A stretch of 18,014 nt of DNA from JAMXLO01 sp035569235 (GTDB taxonomy: Bacteria > Pseudomonadota > Alphaproteobacteria > Acetobacterales > Acetobacteraceae), in the NCBI GenBank assembly GCA_035569235.1, contig DATMND010000463.1:1-18014 (forward strand), in the 5' to 3' direction. Below are positions 1 through 7,383 of the stretch, one piece after another (the first letter of the stretch is position 1; every line of letters starts with the position of its first letter). The notes below the pieces were generated by a model. That model did not search any database. It was given only the letters and a program-made list of their open reading frames with translations, and was not told where the DNA came from. A program made the translations under genes and the position numbers.

Positions 1-954
1 CGGCGTTCCGGATGTATCGGTGTAGCCGTTCACCTCGATCCGCGTGTACTGCACCTTGGTCGAGTTCGCCGCCGCTTCCGCGATGATCTGGCGGGCGCGA
101 TCGGTGAGGCTGTACTTGTCCCAATCGAAGAACACCAGGTAGGAGCGGGTCGGTGCCGGTGCCGGAACGGCCGCAGGAGCAGGTGGCGGTGGTGGCGGCG
201 GCTGGCCAAAATTATAGCGCAGACCAACCATCACCGCGTGATTGAAGTCATTTCCGAGCTTCGCCGTGCCGAAGGCGACCGGACCGCCCGGAACGGCCTG
301 CGCTGCGACGTTGTACTTACGTGATCCGACACCGAGGAAGCGATATTCAACGGTGAACGCCAATCCGTGCACCTGTGGTATCGGCATCGCGCCACCGAGG
401 ATGAACTGATAGGCAATCGCGCCATATGTGTCATTGGAGGCGATATTGGGGAACCCACCGACGCCGGAAGTACTAAACCCACTTAGATGCGCCCACTGAT
501 AGCCGACGCCGACACCGACATATGGCGCAAAGTAGGGTACGGTCAGGCCGGTGGTTTGCGCCAACAGATTGGTCATGTCGTACAGCACATTGAACATCGG
601 GCCGTATTTGATTTCCCTGCCACCCGCGCCAGCCGGGAAGCCAAAGTCGCGTCCATGAGCGAACTGATTGTTGCGGTAATCGCCTTCGATTTCAAAGCGC
701 AGACCATTGGGCAGGGCCCACCCGACGCTTCCCACGCCGGCCCACCCGTAGCGCGATTGCAAGGCGGCGTTTCCCGCCGCGCCCGCGGCGTCGATCAGAT
801 GTTGGTTCTGCAACCAATTGATTCCTGCCCCGGCTCCGATATAGAGCCCGCTGAGCGGCGGGGCTGGTTCCAGGGACGGCAGCGGCAACTGGGCCGCGGC
901 GAGCCGTGGGGCGATTAGCATGGCGGCAAACATTACAGCACGAAAACGTATCAC
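1..954 (-). CDS. OmpA-family outer-membrane protein (C-terminus outside the window)
   Basis: This is an outer-membrane beta-barrel joined to a C-terminal OmpA peptidoglycan-binding domain; 318 residues are visible and the frame runs off the window at base 1. An N-terminal hydrophobic signal ends near AAAQ (about residue 21). A Gly/aromatic-rich barrel with alternating strands (SGLYIGAGAGINW, VPYFAPYVGVGVGYQW, HAVMVGLRYNFG) covers about residues 36-250. A Pro/Ala linker (about 251-268) follows, then SYLVFFDWDKYSLTDRARQI and IEVNGYTDTSGTP, which match the start of an OmpA domain. The GTG at 954 was chosen because AGGAGA lies about 6 nt upstream; the in-frame ATG at 933 has no such site. Such proteins tether the outer membrane to peptidoglycan. 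The barrel resembles the small OmpA/Omp25-like barrels common in alphaproteobacteria; its ligand is unknown. Confidence 0.9.
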   Translation of the reverse strand, partial: MIRFRAVMFAAMLIAPRLAAAQLPLPSLEPAPPLSGLYIGAGAGINWLQNQHLIDAAGAAGNAALQSRYGWAGVGSVGWALPNGLRFEIEGDYRNNQFAHGRDFGFPAGAGGREIKYGPMFNVLYDMTNLLAQTTGLTVPYFAPYVGVGVGYQWAHLSGFSTSGVGGFPNIASNDTYGAIAYQFILGGAMPIPQVHGLAFTVEYRFLGVGSRKYNVAAQAVPGGPVAFGTAKLGNDFNHAVMVGLRYNFGQPPPPPPPAPAAVPAPAPTRSYLVFFDWDKYSLTDRARQIIAEAAANSTKVQYTRIEVNGYTDTSGTP

Positions 955-1440
955 TTCGCGTCTCCTGCTCTGAAGGCGATAATGACGGTGCTGTTAGGAC
1001 CTGCCCCTGTCAAAGCACAGAACCGCGAGGGCACTGATTACTGATACGGCCGTAGCCCTTTTGTCACATCTGCAATTGCCCACGCAGAATCCTGCCAATC
1101 TCTTTTCGCGGAGGGAGGAAGTAGCTGACAACAAACGCATTGACCGGGCTCTATCGCAGCAAGTGCCAGCGCAGTCATTTCTTCATACAGAATTTTACTT
1201 TCCGCAAATTCTTACCTGTCGGCGAACCCTTTAGTAGTGGCACGGCACATCCTCATCCTGTCGTGGAATACCTGATCCATCCTATCCAGGCTTGTGCGAT
1301 CGGCGGGACACGATCCTGCGGCCTGTCCTGTCGGAATCCTTCGCGGCACGGCTGGTCGCACAGGACGCACCGGCGACGGCGCAAATCGGTTGACAGCAGG
1401 CGAGAATCCCTGTCGTGAGCCTCAGACAGGAGGAACAGAA
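955..1440. other. Long intergenic region between divergent ompA-like and copC-like genes
   Basis: About 486 bp separate two divergent genes. No coding frame here looks real: the open frames are short, Arg/Ser-rich and lack ribosome sites. The segment 1180-1235 is notably AT-richer than its surroundings. A TTGACA word lies at 1390-1395 (plus), but the matching -10 position (about 1413-1418) is poor. Another TTGACA word on the minus strand (1014-1009) also lacks a well-spaced -10. No known riboswitch consensus was recognised. The region probably holds both promoters and perhaps a long leader, but I cannot place them. Confidence 0.5.
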
Positions 1441-1827
1441 ATGCGGTCACGTGAAACAAGGCGGCGCCGGTGGAGGCGCATGTGCTGCGTTGTGGCGGCA
1501 ATCCTGCTGTCGCCCGCGGTTGCCGACGCGCGCGCTCTCCACGTCCGGGAATCCACGCCCGCCGCCGAGGCGATCATTACCGGTCGCCACGCCGAGTATG
1601 TCATCCGCTTCGATGGTCTGGTGGATCACAGGGCGTCGCGGATGCAGATCATGCAGTCGGGTCGTGTCGTCCAGACGCTTGTGCCGCTGGGCGACAGCGC
1701 GCCCGACGTCCTGTTCGCCTCGGGCGAGGCACCGCGTCCCGGCAAGTACGTGCTCCGCTGGAGGGCAATCTCCGCCGGCGATGGCGTCGCGAGCAACGGC
1801 GACATTCGGTTTTCCGTGGCGCCATGA
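1441..1827 (+). CDS. CopC/YobA-like periplasmic protein with an altered copper site
   Basis: A 128-aa exported protein with a CopC-type Ig-like fold. The Arg-rich n-region (residues 1-13), hydrophobic core (15-28) and Ala-rich cleavage zone (ADARA) make a signal peptide. The mature part begins near LHVRESTPAAEA, which matches the CopC opening (His, then Ser/Thr-Pro-Ala). It ends with YVLRWRAISAGDGVASNGDIRFSV, matching the closing strands of CopC. Known CopC proteins bind Cu(II) through the N-terminal His plus an Asp and His in a Ser-x-Asp-Gly-His motif near the C-terminus. Here that motif reads DGV (about residues 114-116), so one ligand is missing. The start at 1441 is fixed by AGGAGG 7 nt upstream; the frame is open further upstream, but without a site. 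No copD is adjacent. Copper binding is uncertain; the fold call is fairly sure. Confidence 0.75.
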   Translation: MRSRETRRRRWRRMCCVVAAILLSPAVADARALHVRESTPAAEAIITGRHAEYVIRFDGLVDHRASRMQIMQSGRVVQTLVPLGDSAPDVLFASGEAPRPGKYVLRWRAISAGDGVASNGDIRFSVAP

Positions 1828-1893
1828 CCGGCGAACGCGGCGGGCGCGCAAACTAACATTAACAGACATCTACACTAACACAATACTCCCACC

Positions 1894-2615
1894 ATGGACC
1901 AATTTTCCCCGCCCGAACCGCCCGACCTCACCCTTCAGCTCCCCCGCGACCTCTACTACCAGGCCATCCACGAGCTGTGCGCCGGGCTGCCGCCGCCGGT
2001 CACCGCCTCACCCGAGGACCGCGCCCGCCGCGACAACGCCGCCATCGCCGTGGTCGCCTCGCTGCTGCCGGCCAACGGCGACGAGGTGGAACTCGCCACG
2101 CAGGTCGTCGCCGCCAACGCCCAGGCGATGGAGTCTCTGCGGCTGGCCCGCAAATACCCGGGCGATCCCAACTTCGTGCTGAAATGTAGCGCGCAGTCCG
2201 CCAGCATGATGCGCCAGGCGCGGGCGGCGCGATCACTGTTGCTGCGCGTGCAGGCCGAGCGCCGGAAGCGTGAGGCGGACGGCGTCGCCCTGGGCAAGGC
2301 CGCCTGGGTCGAGCACTGCGCCATTGGCCTGATGGCGCTGGCGCTCGGCCGTGCCCCCCGGAACCGATGGCGGAGCCGGAACCGATGGCCGCGCCGGAGC
2401 CCGCGCCGGAACCGGAGCCGGACGATGCGTTCGCCCGGCTCGGCGAGGCCGAGCAATACGCACTGATCTACCCGCGTCGCGCGGCGCTGATCCGCTCCCT
2501 GGGCGGGCTGCCGGATCGGTGCGACTTCGGGCCGCCCGAGCCGGACCTGGTGCGCGCGATCGTCACCGGCACCAGTGCCACGCTGCGCGCGCTGGACGCG
2601 GAGGCGGTGACCTGA
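1894..2615 (+). pseudogene. Hypothetical protein interrupted by a -1 frameshift in a C6 tract
   Basis: Two adjacent open frames read as one protein if one C is added to the run at 2354-2359. Frame one starts at 1894 (MDQFSPPEPPDLTLQLPRDL) and is coherent up to about residue 153. After the C run it turns into an Arg-rich nonsense tail ending at 2466. Frame two carries a Pro/Glu linker and a coherent end (EAEQYALIYPRRAALIRSLG ... LVRAIVTGTSATLRALDAEA), stopping at 2615. With the extra C the product is 240 aa, and the junction becomes Ala-Pro-Pro-Glu-Pro-Met, matching the linker. From memory, uncharacterised Acetobacteraceae proteins have this layout; no function is known. The N-terminal two thirds look helical, with no signal or membrane segment. 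No clear Shine-Dalgarno precedes 1894. This may be a real pseudogene, a slippage-controlled gene or a base-calling error. Confidence 0.7.
2354..2359 (+). other. C6 homopolymer at the frameshift point
   Basis: Six C residues sit exactly where the reading frame of the hypothetical gene switches. Seven would restore a continuous 240-codon frame. Homopolymer runs are prone to replication slippage and also to sequencing error. Confidence 0.7.
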
Positions 2616-2664
2616 CCTGGAGGGCTGGCGTCTGAGGCGAAATATGTGCGTCGGTTGCCCCCCT

Positions 2665-2733
2665 TGTCGTCATCCCCGCGAAAGCGGGGACCCAGTTCCA
2701 GCCTGGGTCCCCGCTTTCGCGGGGATGACGACA
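2665..2733. repeat. REP-type palindrome with 31-bp perfect arms
   Basis: The arms 2665-2695 and 2703-2733 are exact reverse complements (31 bp) around a 7-nt spacer (TTCCAGC). The inner core CCCCGCGAAAGCGGGG is itself palindromic. This is the extragenic repeat type whose spurious translation reads HPRESGDP...AFAGMT in many proteobacterial genomes. It lies between the frameshifted gene and the DUF1150 gene. It could stabilise or terminate transcripts, or simply be a dispersed non-autonomous element. Other copies are expected elsewhere in the genome. Confidence 0.9.
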
Positions 2734-2880
2734 GGGATCGTTGTCGGCGCGTCAGCTGATTCGCTTATTCCAGCTCGGGTCCCAAGGTCGCCGCTACCCG
2801 ATTATGGGCGCCGGAATGCCGCGACCATGGATTACGACTGATGCTGCCCGAGCGGCCCGTCTTGCTACGCCGCGCGTGGC

Positions 2881-2906
2881 CGTCTCATCATACGGGCAAT
2901 GAGACG
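2881..2906. repeat. Short inverted repeat downstream of the DUF1150 gene
   Basis: CGTCTCAT (2881-2888) and ATGAGACG (2899-2906) form an 8-bp stem with a 10-nt loop, 71 bp past the stop of the minus-strand DUF1150 gene. There is no T-run, so it is at best a weak terminator or a 3'-end stabiliser. The rest of 2616-2976 holds the REP palindrome and otherwise nothing I can recognise. Confidence 0.35.
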
Positions 2907-2976
2907 CCGCCGAGACAGGTGGCCACACAGCACGTGCCACGGCCCTCCAGCCGAACGCCCTCGGCAATGACCGGCA

Positions 2977-3243
2977 TCAGTGGACCGCGACGAAGGCCAT
3001 CCCGTGCTCGTTCGCCAGCGACACCGCGGCATCGATGTCATCGACCACAGCCATCGGGATGCCATCGGCAGCATGGATGGCATAAGCCACCTCACCGTTC
3101 AGCAGGCCGGACCGGAGATACACAACCGACCGAACCCCAAGGCGACGGAACTGCGCCGACGACATGTGGCGGACGTCTTCCACGGGCACGTCCACGCTGC
3201 GGCCGACAGTTTCGCCCGGTCGATCGATCACTGAGACGTTCAT
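2977..3243 (-). CDS. DUF1150 family protein
   Basis: A small cytoplasmic protein of 88 residues. The core VRHMSSAQFRRLGVRSVVYL followed by GEVAYAIHAADGIPMAVVDD and a C-terminal EHGMAFVAVH matches DUF1150, a family of about 80-100 aa found almost only in alphaproteobacteria. Its function is unknown. In many relatives it lies beside a small heat-shock protein gene, but none is present here. The ATG at 3243 was chosen because AGGA lies 9 nt upstream; an in-frame GTG at 3270 would place the start over the predicted transcription start. A strong FNR-type box and a CATACT -10 lie upstream, suggesting induction at low oxygen. The gene stands alone: the next minus-strand gene upstream ends at 3344, beyond the box. 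Confidence 0.8.
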   Translation of the reverse strand: MNVSVIDRPGETVGRSVDVPVEDVRHMSSAQFRRLGVRSVVYLRSGLLNGEVAYAIHAADGIPMAVVDDIDAAVSLANEHGMAFVAVH

Positions 3244-3272
3244 GACACAGGTTCCTGTAGTCCTGAACACTC

Positions 3273-3278
3273 AGTATG
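3273..3278 (-). promoter_or_regulatory. Candidate -10 element of the DUF1150 gene
   Basis: On the minus strand the hexamer is CATACT (4 of 6 to TATAAT). It lies where a -10 should be if the FNR-type box at 3301-3316 is centred near -42, the usual class II activator position. The transcription start would fall near 3267, about 24 nt before the ATG. Confidence 0.45.
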
Positions 3279-3300
3279 CGCCCTTTATCCGCGTCGGCGC

Positions 3301-3316
3301 ATTGACCTGGATCAAT
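3301..3316 (-). promoter_or_regulatory. FNR/FixK-type binding site upstream of DUF1150
   Basis: ATTGACCTGGATCAAT contains TTGA-N6-TCAA, the FNR/FixK/Anr consensus, with flanking A and T extending the dyad. Its centre is about 65 bp before the DUF1150 start codon, with a -10-like hexamer at matching spacing. The regulator (FNR, FixK or a relative) is not encoded in the window. Confidence 0.65.
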
Positions 3317-3343
3317 CTTACGGTCGAATCGTTGCGTTTTCGA

Positions 3344-3709
3344 TCAGCCGATCTTCCAGCCATCCTTGGTCTTGCACCACGTGAGATCGGTGCTGCGCTC
3401 CGGACGTGGGCCGCCCGGCACAGTGGTCTGATAATGCACTACGCGGCAGGCCAGGCCCTTGCGATGCAGCGGGTTGCCGGCGGTTGCCGTTCCGCCCGCG
3501 CCGGACTGAGGGTTGCTCCATGTCTCCTTGGCGCCGGACACAAGATGCGGCCGATCCAACAGGTGGTTGGTGGCCTCGGTGAGCGCCGTAATGTCTTCGG
3601 CATTCAGCGGTACGCCGCGGCTGCCGCGGAACGGGTTGATCTGCGCCAGCGCGGGCTGGGAAAGGCTGGCGGCAATCAGCAACAGCGGCAGGAGACGATG
3701 TCGGTTCAT
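3344..3709 (-). CDS. Short secreted RT0821/Lpp0805-like surface protein
   Basis: A 121-aa protein with a clear signal peptide: MNRHRLLPLLLIAASLSQPALAQ, cleavage likely after ALA. The C-terminal half has the pattern W-S-N-P-x-S-G-A-x-G-T, then GLACRVVHYQTTV, then LTWCKTKDGWKI. This fits the small 17-kDa/RT0821-Lpp0805-type surface domain, in which two Cys and a final Gly-x-Trp-x-Ile are typical. The N-terminal part after the signal (NPFRGSRGVPLNAEDITALT) is probably a helix. GGAG lies 8 nt before the ATG. Function in the family is unknown; periplasmic or envelope location is likely. The gene lies between two FNR boxes, but the box at 3879-3894 is about 170 bp from its start, so control by it is doubtful. 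Confidence 0.7.
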   Translation of the reverse strand: MNRHRLLPLLLIAASLSQPALAQINPFRGSRGVPLNAEDITALTEATNHLLDRPHLVSGAKETWSNPQSGAGGTATAGNPLHRKGLACRVVHYQTTVPGGPRPERSTDLTWCKTKDGWKIG

Positions 3710-3878
3710 GGCGGACTCCAGGGCGGCCAGGCAGGCAGCCGGCCGCCGTCGTTATGCCGTTTGACCCCCCTCGCTGCCAAGCGCCGGCTGACGCAATCGC
3801 CTTGGTCCCACGTGGCGGCAGTTTCTCCACTCGCACATGGCCGCCATGCTCCATGCGCAAGATCGTTATGTTTGCGAA

Positions 3879-3894
3879 ATTGATCTGGATCAAT
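3879..3894 (+). promoter_or_regulatory. FNR/FixK-type binding site upstream of the 85-aa gene
   Basis: ATTGATCTGGATCAAT is a perfect TTGAT-N4-ATCAA FNR consensus site. Its centre is about 63 bp before the ATG at 3950. A possible -10 (TTTATT, 3919-3924) is a few bases further away than ideal for class II activation. It differs from the site at 3301-3316 by one base over 16 positions. Confidence 0.7.
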
Positions 3895-3949
3895 GAACCC
3901 AGGTAAAATCCATGTCAGTTTATTCGCACACGACATAAGTGGTCCCGCC

Positions 3950-4207
3950 ATGTACCAGTCCGCCAGGTTTCCGGTCACTGACGTTCCCCGCGACGAAACA
4001 GCCCGCGACAGGCGTGATCCTGTCGTTGTGCAGGCGATAGCAGCCGTCGCTGCGCGCCAACCGATGGAGGACTGGTGGGCGCTGGCGCCGGGCGTCCGAA
4101 CTCAGGCGATCTACGACGAGATCAGGCGTCTTGATTGGGCATGGCTCCGCGCGGCGGTCGCACCCGTGCAGGAGGATGCCGACAGTCCCCGCTATCAGAT
4201 GGCGTGA
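3950..4207 (+). CDS. Small hypothetical protein (85 aa), putative FNR-regulated
   Basis: An 85-residue soluble protein with no signal or membrane segment and no recognised domain. Its central part, MEDWWALAPGVRTQAIYDEI followed by RRLDWAWLRAAV, is Trp-rich and helical and looks like a genuine coding sequence rather than a GC-rich shadow. The frame is open back to an ATG at 3893, but that codon lies inside the FNR box, so the ATG at 3950 is chosen. The ribosome site there is weak (GTGG about 8 nt upstream). Upstream regulation suggests a role in microaerobic or anaerobic conditions. It converges on the metallo-hydrolase gene, 32 bp away. Confidence 0.6.
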   Translation: MYQSARFPVTDVPRDETARDRRDPVVVQAIAAVAARQPMEDWWALAPGVRTQAIYDEIRRLDWAWLRAAVAPVQEDADSPRYQMA

Positions 4208-4239
4208 CCTCGGTTACCGGGCGCCCCCAGACCCGCATC

Positions 4240-5373
4240 TCACGCGGTGAACGTGAATTGGCTGCCTGTGGTGCATAGCACGAGCTTCTCGGGCAATTCG
4301 CGTTTGGCCGTCTCCAGGAAGTTCGACCCGCTGCAATGCATCGGGATCAGATGGTCTATGTCGAACTTCCTCAGTTCGGCCATGACCTGATCCAGGTAGG
4401 GTTGCTGCGCCGGAGCCAGATGGAACCCGCCGCACAGCGCGTAGATCTTCTCGATCCCGGTTACCTCTTGGGCGCGTCGCAGCGTGTTGACGATGCCGCC
4501 GTGGCCGCAGGACGTGATGACCACGAGGCCACGGTCGCCGACCCGGAAGCAGGTTGCGTGCTCGTGCCAGTGCTGGTCCGGCACCGGGGCGCCGGTCAGT
4601 TCCTCGGCGGTGAAATGGTGGTCGCCGTAGCTGGACGTGTTGCAGCCGACGCCGTCCTGCTCGCCGAACACGACGAAGGTGTTGGGCAGCACGCGTTCGA
4701 TGCTGGTGCGCGGCACGATGCCGGTGGTGAAGGCGTGGCCCTCGATGACGATGGGCATCTCCGACAGTACCGGCGTGACCGCTGCCTGTTTCAGCGCGCG
4801 CCGGTCGACCACGCCGTACGGCAGAAACGTCCCGTCATCCTGCTTCTGCACGCGATGGCAGAATGCATCCTCGCCGCCGATGTAGAGGCGGAGGTCGTCC
4901 TTCATGCTGTCGCGATGCTTCGCCAGAAATCCGAGCATGCCGCCGAAATGGTCCAGATGTCCGTGGCTGAGGACCAGCGCGTCGATTGCCGGGACATCGA
5001 TGCCGAGCAGTTCAAGGTTGTTGTTGAGCACGTCGGGCGTGTAGCCGAAGTCGAGCAGGATGCGCTTCGTGTCGGTTCCCTTGGTCGAGGTCAGATGCAG
5101 CGACAGTCCCCACTGGCTTTCCAGGGTCCGACCGTTGAACGCGGCCGGCGAGCGCACGCGCTTCACACCGACGCCCGGCGCCTGCGCGCCGGAGATGAAG
5201 ATGTCGTGGTTTGTATCGAGAACCACCTGGATGGCCAGGCTGTCCACGACCGGTGGGACGATCTGCACGGGTGCGGCATGGGCCGACCGATCAAGGACGC
5301 CGCAGCAGACCAGAAGCGATCCGGTTGCGGATGCGGATCGCAGGAATGTCCGGCGGTCCAGGCTGCTTATCAT
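4240..5373 (-). CDS. Tat-exported MBL-fold metallo-hydrolase (COG1237-like)
   Basis: A 377-aa metallo-beta-lactamase-fold protein. The N-terminus MISSLDRRTFLRSASATGSL is a twin-arginine signal, with Ala-rich cleavage near residue 33. Metal ligands are visible: HGHLDH at about 137-142 (the HxHxDH motif), His291 in ITSCGHGGIVNTL, His318 in CGGFHL and His346 in IPMHCSG. The order and the GGFHL/HCSG blocks fit the COG1237 branch, which includes archaeal enzymes annotated as dihydropterin ribofuranosylaminobenzene phosphate synthases. Here an exported hydrolase of unknown substrate is more likely. The frame is open 30 codons further upstream, but the ATG at 5373 gives the Tat motif at residues 7-8 and has GGGGGG 7 nt before it. 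It is divergent from the uup-like gene. Confidence 0.88.
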   Translation of the reverse strand: MISSLDRRTFLRSASATGSLLVCCGVLDRSAHAAPVQIVPPVVDSLAIQVVLDTNHDIFISGAQAPGVGVKRVRSPAAFNGRTLESQWGLSLHLTSTKGTDTKRILLDFGYTPDVLNNNLELLGIDVPAIDALVLSHGHLDHFGGMLGFLAKHRDSMKDDLRLYIGGEDAFCHRVQKQDDGTFLPYGVVDRRALKQAAVTPVLSEMPIVIEGHAFTTGIVPRTSIERVLPNTFVVFGEQDGVGCNTSSYGDHHFTAEELTGAPVPDQHWHEHATCFRVGDRGLVVITSCGHGGIVNTLRRAQEVTGIEKIYALCGGFHLAPAQQPYLDQVMAELRKFDIDHLIPMHCSGSNFLETAKRELPEKLVLCTTGSQFTFTA

Positions 5374-5523
5374 GGCGATTCCCCCCGAAGACAGCGGGCA
5401 GCGGTCGCAAGTTGAACCACGCCAGCAGCCGGCCATCAATCGCCATGAGACCAAGCCGACCAATGCCGCACAGGGCGGCCGCGGATTGCACGCCGCTCGA
5501 ATTCCAACCTAGACACTACGCCC

Positions 5524-7341
5524 ATGCCGCCGCCCTTGCTTCTGTTGCAGGACATCAGCCTCAGCTTCGGGACCGCACCGGTGCTGGCCGGCGCCGGTCT
5601 GGCCGTCGCCGCCGGCGATCGGCTGTGCCTCGTCGGGCGCAACGGCTCCGGCAAGTCCACGCTGTTGCGCGTTGCCGCCGGCCTGATGGAGCCGGATGCC
5701 GGTCGCCGGTTTGCCCAGCCCGGAGCCACCATCCGCTATCTGCCGCAGGAGCCGGACCTGGCCGGGTTCGCCACCACGCTGGCGTATGTCGAAGCGGGGC
5801 TGGTCACCGAGGCGGACGAGGACCGCCACCGGGCCCGCTATCTGCTGGAGCAGCTCGGCCTGACCGGTGACGAAGATCCCAACACCCTATCCGGGGGTGA
5901 GGCGCGCCGCGCCGCTCTGGCCCGTGCGCTGGCCCCGTCGCCGGACATCCTGCTGCTCGACGAGCCGACCAACCATCTGGACCTGCCAGGCATCGAGTGG
6001 CTCGAACGCGAACTGGCCGGAATGCGATCCGGCATCGTGCTGATCAGCCACGACCGTCGGCTCCTGGAGCGCATCTCCCGCGCCACCGTCTGGCTGGACC
6101 GCGGCATCACCCGCACCTTGGACCGTGGGTTCGCGGGGTTCGAGGCCTGGCGCGACGACGTGCTGGAGCAGGAGGAGAGCGAGCGGCACAAGCTCGGACG
6201 CAAGATCGCGATGGAGGAAGACTGGCTGCGCTACGGCGTCACCGCGCGACGCAAGCGCAACCAGAAGCGGCTGGCGGACCTTCATGCGCTGCGCAAGCGG
6301 CGGAAGGAGCAACGCGCGCGGTTCGGCACGGTGCGGCTTGAGGCGGCACAGGCGGATCTGTCCGGGCGTCTGGTCATGGTGGCCGAGCATGTGACCAAGG
6401 CGTTCGGCGACCGCGTGGTCGTGCGCGACCTTTCCACCCGCATCCTGCGCGGCGATCGGGTTGGCATTGTCGGCCCTAATGGCGCCGGCAAGACCACGCT
6501 GCTGAACCTGCTGACCGGCGCGCTGGCGCCCAACACCGGCGAGGTGCGGCTCGGCACCAATCTCGCCCAGGTGACGCTGGACCAGGGGCGGGAAACGCTC
6601 GATCCGGCGCAATCGCTGGCCCAGGCGTTGACCGGCGGGCACGGCGATACGGTGACGGTTGGCGATCAGACCAGGCACGTCATCGGCTATATGCGGGATT
6701 TCCTGTTCGGCCCGGAGCAGGCCAACACGCCGGTCGGCGTGCTGTCCGGCGGAGAGCGCGGCCGACTGACCCTGGCGCGCGCCTTTGCCCGACCTTCCAA
6801 CCTGCTGGTGCTCGACGAGCCGACCAATGACCTGGACCTGGAGACACTCGACCTGCTGCAGGAGCGGCTGGCCGAGTATCCGGGGACGGTGCTGCTGGTC
6901 AGCCACGACCGCGATTTCCTCGATCGCGTCGTGACCTCGGTGATCGCCGCCGAACGCGACGGGCGGTGGGTCGAGTATGCCGGCGGCTACACCGACATGG
7001 TGGCGCAGCGCGGGCTGGCGCCGGGGGCGGTGGGGGTTGTTCAGACTGCAACGCGGTCGCGGCCGGCGGCGGAGGCAAGGCCTCGGCAAGCGGCCCGCCC
7101 GCCGCGCCGGATGACGTTCAAGGACCGGCACGCGCTGGAGACACTGCCGGCCCGGATCGCCGCGTTGCAGAGCGAAGTGGCAGGTCTGGGTTCGCTGCTG
7201 GCCGATCCTGATCTGTACGCGCGCGATCCGGCACGGTTCGGTGCCATGACCACGGCGTTGGGTCATGCGCAGGAGGCTTTGGCAGCGGCGGAAGAGCAGT
7301 GGCTCAGGCTCGAGATGCTGCGTGAGGAAATCGAGGGCTGA
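5524..7341 (+). CDS. uup: ABC-F family ATPase, Uup type
   Basis: A 605-aa protein with two ABC ATPase domains and no membrane segments. Domain 1 has Walker A GRNGSGKST (about 38-46), signature LSGGE (122-126) and Walker B LLLDEPTNHLDL (143-154). Domain 2 has GPNGAGKTT (317-325), LSGGER (407-412) and LVLDEPTNDLDL (428-439). The linker carries EEDWLRYGVTARRKRNQKRL (231-250), typical of Uup. A basic region and a C-terminal coiled coil (about 510-605) follow, as in Uup, where that end binds DNA or ribosome. ABC-F proteins act on the ribosome; Uup has been linked to tandem-repeat stability and ribosome assembly or stalling. The ATG at 5524 matches the usual Uup start (PPLL-LQDISLSFG), although no Shine-Dalgarno is evident. 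The 150-bp gap to the divergent hydrolase gene must hold its promoter. Confidence 0.95.
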   Translation: MPPPLLLLQDISLSFGTAPVLAGAGLAVAAGDRLCLVGRNGSGKSTLLRVAAGLMEPDAGRRFAQPGATIRYLPQEPDLAGFATTLAYVEAGLVTEADEDRHRARYLLEQLGLTGDEDPNTLSGGEARRAALARALAPSPDILLLDEPTNHLDLPGIEWLERELAGMRSGIVLISHDRRLLERISRATVWLDRGITRTLDRGFAGFEAWRDDVLEQEESERHKLGRKIAMEEDWLRYGVTARRKRNQKRLADLHALRKRRKEQRARFGTVRLEAAQADLSGRLVMVAEHVTKAFGDRVVVRDLSTRILRGDRVGIVGPNGAGKTTLLNLLTGALAPNTGEVRLGTNLAQVTLDQGRETLDPAQSLAQALTGGHGDTVTVGDQTRHVIGYMRDFLFGPEQANTPVGVLSGGERGRLTLARAFARPSNLLVLDEPTNDLDLETLDLLQERLAEYPGTVLLVSHDRDFLDRVVTSVIAAERDGRWVEYAGGYTDMVAQRGLAPGAVGVVQTATRSRPAAEARPRQAARPPRRMTFKDRHALETLPARIAALQSEVAGLGSLLADPDLYARDPARFGAMTTALGHAQEALAAAEEQWLRLEMLREEIEG

Positions 7342-7383
7342 CCGCGCGGTCGCGAGGCACTTCGTATCTGGTCGATACCGTTA

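Noticed and set aside
1100..1440. Possible riboswitch (cobalamin-like) before the CopC-like gene
   Set aside because: I looked for the conserved cobalamin-box words and did not find them; the only dyad is a weak GACAG/CTGTC pair.
1415..2182. 255-codon plus-strand frame spanning the CopC-like gene and the next gene
   Set aside because: It is Arg/Pro/Ser-rich and runs in another frame over two better-supported genes.
2644..2841. 65-codon frame across the REP palindrome
   Set aside because: Its peptide (HPRESGDP...AFAGMT) is the well-known false translation of this repeat class.
3893..3949. Earlier start for the 85-aa gene at 3893
   Set aside because: That ATG overlaps the FNR box and would lie upstream of any promoter driven by it.
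4336..5415. Open frame of 359 codons antisense to the metallo-hydrolase
   Set aside because: The sense strand has all metal-binding motifs and a Tat signal; the antisense frame is a composition shadow.
5887..7266. Long open frame (459 codons) antisense to the ABC-F gene
   Set aside because: It is opposite a complete, motif-bearing gene. Its composition (Gln, Arg, His rich) is what GC-rich codons give in antisense, and it shows no domain.
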